Origin: Streptomyces sp. IMTB 2501
GTDB taxonomy: Bacteria > Actinomycetota > Actinomycetes > Streptomycetales > Streptomycetaceae
Assembly (NCBI RefSeq): GCF_001953885.1
Contig: NZ_MQUS01000001.1
Span: 372,001 to 436,000 of the forward strand
Direction of reading: 5' to 3'
Length of the DNA stretch: 64,000 nt
Positions 62,011 to 64,000 of the stretch are shown piece by piece (position 1 is the stretch's first letter; each line of letters opens with the position of its first letter). Made by a program: the position numbers and the translations under genes. The notes under the pieces are model-generated. The model saw nothing but the letters and a program-made list of their open reading frames with translations, was not told the DNA's origin and made no database searches.

Positions 62011-62820
62011 TCAATGAGGTCCGTGCGGTGTGAACTCCGTGCCGCACGGACCGGCGCCCTCGCTCTCCGGCAGCGGAACCCGCTCGCCGGACATGGTCAA
62101 CGTCCGGTAGTACGCCCCGATCCGCTCGGCCGAACGGCCCACGTAGTGCCCGATGAACGAGCGCCGGAACCGGTCGGCCGAGCGGTTGGGCCCGGAGCCG
62201 TGCACCAGGCTGCCGTTGAAGAACAGCACGTCACCCGGGGCCAGATCCACCGGAGTCGGGATCAGCCCGGCCGGAGGCGGAACGTACTCGCGCGCGAACG
62301 ACAGCTCCTCGTCGGCGAGTTCGGGGCAGAAGAGGTCCATCCGATGGGTACCCGGGACGACCTCGAGACCGCCGTTGTCCCGGTCGATCGGCTCGCAGGC
62401 CAGCCACGCCGCCACACAGGTGCCCGGCTCGACCCGCAGATAGAAGTTGTCCTGGTGCAGCGCCTGCCCGCGCGCCCCCGGCGGCTTGAAGTAGAACATG
62501 CTCTGCGCGGCCAGCACCTCCTCGCCGAACAGCACCTCCAGCACCGTCCGCAGCCGGGCGTCCAGCAGGAACTCCCGTGCCACGGAGCTGAACTCATGCG
62601 GCTGCATCACCCGGGGGTACCGGCGCAGCGGATCGGGATCGGCCGGGCGGGGCGCGAAGTGCCCCGGCACCGGACCGGCCGCGTGCAGCACGTCGAACAC
62701 GGCGCACAGCCGCTCGGTCTCGGCCGGGCCGAACAGCCCCCGTACGACGATGAAGCCGTCCTCCTCGAACCGCTGCCTAAGCGCCTCGGGCAGGACGGCG
62801 TCGTTGTCCATGACTGTCAT
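62011..62820 (-). CDS. Phytanoyl-CoA dioxygenase (PhyH) family Fe(II)/2-oxoglutarate oxygenase
   Basis: 269 residues. Double-stranded beta-helix with iron motif HQD (ALHQDNFYLRVEPGT) and distal His in LFFNGSLVHGSGPN, followed by RSADRFRRSFIGHYVG carrying the 2-oxoglutarate Arg. Members hydroxylate or halogenate varied natural products; the EctD-like residues are not clear. Divergent from an AraC regulator, which probably controls it. Confidence 0.88.
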   Translation of the reverse strand: MTVMDNDAVLPEALRQRFEEDGFIVVRGLFGPAETERLCAVFDVLHAAGPVPGHFAPRPADPDPLRRYPRVMQPHEFSSVAREFLLDARLRTVLEVLFGEEVLAAQSMFYFKPPGARGQALHQDNFYLRVEPGTCVAAWLACEPIDRDNGGLEVVPGTHRMDLFCPELADEELSFAREYVPPPAGLIPTPVDLAPGDVLFFNGSLVHGSGPNRSADRFRRSFIGHYVGRSAERIGAYYRTLTMSGERVPLPESEGAGPCGTEFTPHGPH

Positions 62821-62921
62821 GTGTCCGCTCCTGTGCTCCTGGGATCCGGTGCTCGCCTACTGGGGATCCGTTGGTCACTCACCTGCCACGCTAGGCCTGC
62901 GCGCCCGACGGGAGGATGCCT

Positions 62922-63857
62922 GTGCGTGCTGATGACCTGCCCGTGACGGCTGCCGCCGCCGACCCGTCCCCGCCGCCCGGTCTGGTGGTGACCGGCCGCT
63001 ACGACCAACTGCCGGGCTACGGTGTGAACCGGCCACGGGGCTCGGACAGCTGGCTGTTCACCTTCACCCTGGGCGGCTGCGGACTGCTCCGGCAGGGCGC
63101 TGCCCGGGCCCGGGCCGGCGCCGGGGATCTGGTGGTGCTCGCCCCGGGCACCTCCCACCGCTACACCGTCGCGCCAGGTGCCGAACGCTGGCGGTTCTGG
63201 TGGACGCACTGCCGGGCCCGCCCGTCCTGGACGCCCTGGCTCACCCCCTACGCCGTGTCGGACGGCTTGTACGCCGTACCGGCCGTGCCCGGCGCCCTGC
63301 ACGGCCGGATCGACGCGGCGTTCGGCCGGATGCTCGCCGACGCCCGCGGACCGGCCGAGGGCACCCCGCGCGAGCCGGACCCGCTGCGTGCACCGGACCC
63401 GGTGGCCGTGGCACACGGCGGCCTGGCACGGGAACTGGCCCTGTGCGCGCTGGAGGAGATCGTCCTCCTCGCCGCCGGTGCCGCCCGGACCACCCCGCAC
63501 TCCGCGCCGGACCCGACGCAGCCGCCCGCGCCGGGTGCCGACGCCCGGGTGCGCCGTGCCGAGGAGCTGATCGCCGCCGACCCCGGCGCCCCGCACTCGG
63601 TCCGCTCGCTCGCCGAGAGCGTCGCGCTGTCCCCGTCCCGGTTCGCGCACCTGTTCACCCTGTGCACCGGCCGGTCCCCGATGCGGGCCCTTCGCGAGGC
63701 CCGGCTGCGGCACGCGGCCCGGCTGCTGGAGGCCACCGACCTGACGGTGGAACGGGTGGCCGCGGCCTCCGGATTCACCAGCCCCTTCCACTTCAGCCGG
63801 ATCTTCCGGGAATGCTACGGAGTGCCGCCCGGCGCCTACCGGGCGGGCGAACGGTGA
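62922..63857 (+). CDS. AraC-family regulator
   Basis: 311 residues from GTG 62922 (GGAGG six bases upstream; ATG 62916 in frame but too close). N-terminal AraC-binding cupin (LFTFTLGGCGLLRQGAARARAGAGDLVVLAPGTSHRYTVAPG), then two HTH motifs (VRSLAESVALSPSRFAHLFTLCTGRSP and VERVAAASGFTSPFHFSRIFRECYGVPPGAYR). Sugar- or metabolite-type AraC architecture. The PhyH gene 101 bases away on the other strand is the probable target. Confidence 0.88.
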   Translation: MRADDLPVTAAAADPSPPPGLVVTGRYDQLPGYGVNRPRGSDSWLFTFTLGGCGLLRQGAARARAGAGDLVVLAPGTSHRYTVAPGAERWRFWWTHCRARPSWTPWLTPYAVSDGLYAVPAVPGALHGRIDAAFGRMLADARGPAEGTPREPDPLRAPDPVAVAHGGLARELALCALEEIVLLAAGAARTTPHSAPDPTQPPAPGADARVRRAEELIAADPGAPHSVRSLAESVALSPSRFAHLFTLCTGRSPMRALREARLRHAARLLEATDLTVERVAAASGFTSPFHFSRIFRECYGVPPGAYRAGER

Positions 63858-64000
63858 CAAGGCGATAAGGGGAAGAAAAGGATTCGCCTGAATCCGCGTC
63901 AATAAGGAACTTGACCGTACGCACTTGTCGATAATCGAAAGATCTCTTGTTCGGGCGTGTGCGTCTGTGCAAAAGTGTGCGCTGTCGGCGCGCAGGCACA
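63858..64000. other. Non-coding right edge
   Basis: More AT-rich than its surroundings. GGATTC-GCCT-GAATCC (63880-63895) is a perfect short inverted repeat, 22 bases after the AraC stop, either a weak terminator or an operator. A TTGACC/GATAAT pair is seen at 63911-63935 but with only a 13-base spacer. No gene is supported. Confidence 0.4.

Noticed and set aside
63911..63935. Promoter TTGACC ... GATAAT at the right edge
   Set aside because: The 13-base spacer is too short for a normal sigma-70-type promoter and the downstream gene is outside the window.

Overview
The window is very GC-rich, has compact genes, frequent GTG/TTG starts and ATGA/GTGA overlaps, and carries many TetR/LacI/AraC/LuxR/ROK regulators, P450s and secreted hydrolases. 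This is a Streptomyces chromosome, and the accessory metabolic content suggests a chromosome arm. From memory, a stand-alone CYP102-type P450 near rhamnose genes and a CYP105D-type P450 with its ferredoxin resemble gene neighbourhoods in S. coelicolor; this was not checked. I see no tRNA, rRNA, CRISPR array, prophage or complete biosynthetic gene cluster.

Layout. (1) 1-2.8 kb: the 3' part of a membrane STAND NTPase, convergent with a small secreted protein that shares its extracellular domain, separated by a perfect 19-bp hairpin; then a decayed zone with a transposase tail and a frameshifted LysR remnant. (2) 2.8-13 kb: GNAT, cupin, a PLP enzyme, a MoxR-VWA pair with a divergent TetR, a glycine-betaine/choline-type ABC importer and a membrane-anchored esterase. 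(3) 13-24.5 kb: an L-rhamnose catabolic island. rhaI, rhaEW and rhaB run leftwards into lutABC; rhaM, a BNR-type rhamnoglycan enzyme and a LacI regulator run rightwards. Between them the ABC importer has been deleted, leaving an in-frame fusion of the first codons of the ATPase to the last two thirds of the binding protein. (4) 24.6-36.7 kb: peptidase-like hydrolase, a Cys-cluster/pentapeptide protein, a CYP102B-like P450 with a TetR, an iron-box-controlled DUF2470 gene, a lactonase, a FUSC transporter, an FBP protein and a DUF3626 protein with a tandem-repeat tail. (5) 36.9-47.9 kb: a P450-BM3-like fused monooxygenase, a ROK regulator, alpha/beta hydrolase, PHP phosphoesterase, GH16 glucanase, and a second PRPP synthetase followed by a divergent EF-Tu (EF-Tu3 type) and a STAS protein. 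(6) 48-64 kb: quinone oxidoreductase/GlxA pair, amidohydrolase/amino-acid permease/TetR, F420/FMN split-barrel proteins, CYP105-ferredoxin pair, a MITE-like repeat, TetR/DUF1348 with twin operators, GH114 lipoprotein, aldo/keto reductase, and a PhyH/AraC pair.

How genes work together. The rha and lut genes form one route: L-rhamnose is isomerised, phosphorylated and cleaved, lactaldehyde is oxidised to lactate by the fused dehydrogenase, and LutABC takes lactate to pyruvate. Two LacI-type operators in the divergent promoter fit the LacI gene at 23445. The STAND protein and the secreted protein share a domain and are the best candidate for an undescribed sensing or self-recognition pair.
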